A DNA stretch of 6,593 nt, taken from assembly GCA_002314725.1 (NCBI GenBank), contig DCGV01000063.1, positions 1 through 6,593 on the forward strand. The letters run 5' to 3'. This DNA comes from Bacteroidales bacterium UBA1769. GTDB lineage: Bacteria > Bacteroidota > Bacteroidia > Bacteroidales > UBA932. Made by a program: the position numbers and the translations under genes. This document shows positions 6,493-6,593 of the stretch, piece by piece (position 1 is the stretch's first letter; each line of letters begins with the position of its first letter). The notes under the pieces are model-generated. The model worked only from the letters and a program-made list of their open reading frames with translations, made no database searches and was not told the DNA's origin.

Positions 6493-6593
6493 ATCTCGTC
6501 CATCTCGATTTTCTGGTTGACAATAATTTTCCAACGCTCGTCCCGCACATCATCCGAATGCTTTTCAACAGAAGCCTTCAGAGCAGCGTACTT
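6489..6593 (-). CDS. C-terminal end of a probable AbiEi-type antitoxin (truncated by window edge)
   Basis: A frame open from the window edge encodes 34 residues, beginning KYAALKASVEKHSDD and ending NQKIEMDEI, before a TGA at 6491-6489. That stop overlaps the abiEii start as ATGA, so the two are almost certainly co-translated. In AbiE systems the gene directly upstream of abiEii encodes the antitoxin, a winged-helix transcriptional repressor that also controls the operon. The visible tail is hydrophilic and highly charged and contains no diagnostic motif, so the identity rests on position. The N-terminal DNA-binding domain and the operon promoter lie outside the window. Confidence 0.6.
   Translation of the reverse strand, partial: KYAALKASVEKHSDDVRDERWKIIVNQKIEMDEI

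Noticed and set aside
6065..6520. Plus-strand open frame of 151 codons opposite the 5' half of abiEii
   Set aside because: Antisense shadow of the nucleotidyltransferase; no recognisable motif and low-quality composition.
6493..6534. TTG start adding 14 residues to AbiEii
   Set aside because: It would overlap the upstream gene by about 46 bases, whereas the ATG at 6492 gives a classic ATGA coupling and keeps all family motifs.
1..6593. CRISPR array, tRNA, rRNA or insertion sequence
   Set aside because: I see no regularly spaced repeats, no cloverleaf-like segment and no transposase or integrase motifs.

Overview
The window is a piece of an anti-phage defence island. Every gene I can support lies on the minus strand. 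The likely host is a member of the Bacteroidota: start codons lack recognisable Shine-Dalgarno sequences, intergenic DNA is AT-rich, and the best promoter candidate resembles the TAnnTTTG-type -7 element of that phylum. This is an inference; no ribosomal or other phylogenetic marker is present.

In the direction of transcription (high to low coordinates) the layout is as follows. (1) 6593-6489: the last 34 codons of a gene that runs off the window, probably an AbiEi-type antitoxin. (2) 6492-5686: an AbiEii-family nucleotidyltransferase toxin, joined to it by an ATGA overlap. (3) 5689-5630: a 19-codon GTG-start ORF joined to abiEii by a GTGA overlap, which looks like the broken 5' end of a third gene. 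(4) 5571-4039: a 510-residue AAA/ABC-type ATPase with a C-terminal TOPRIM-like domain, i.e. an OLD-like predicted nuclease that I cannot assign to a named defence system. (5) 4038-3763: a gap of 276 bases holding a strong hairpin, a possible 45-codon small ORF and a candidate promoter. (6) 3762-1723 and 1738-59: a complete Gabija system, with gajA (OLD-type ATPase/TOPRIM endonuclease) and gajB (UvrD-like SF1A helicase) overlapping by 16 bases. (7) 47-1: the first 15 codons of another gene that leaves the window.

Base composition splits the window. The AbiE part is GC-rich (37/60 and 38/60 in two sampled 60-base lines). The ATPase and Gabija genes are mostly AT-rich (18/60 and 20/60 in two sampled lines, though one line near the 5' end of the ATPase is 28/60). 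The last few codons at the left edge look GC-richer again. This suggests that roughly 5.6 kb carrying the ATPase-TOPRIM gene and Gabija was placed into a GC-richer locus directly behind abiEii, possibly truncating the gene that used to follow it.

Functionally, three separate defences appear side by side. AbiE is a toxin-antitoxin pair acting by abortive infection. The lone ATPase-TOPRIM protein is an unassigned candidate effector. Gabija degrades or nicks DNA when phage replication lowers nucleotide levels. The hairpin behind the ATPase gene and the promoter-like site before gajA suggest that Gabija is its own transcription unit. The most novel items are the unassigned ATPase-TOPRIM protein, the small ORF between it and gajA, and the insertion boundary with its gene remnant.
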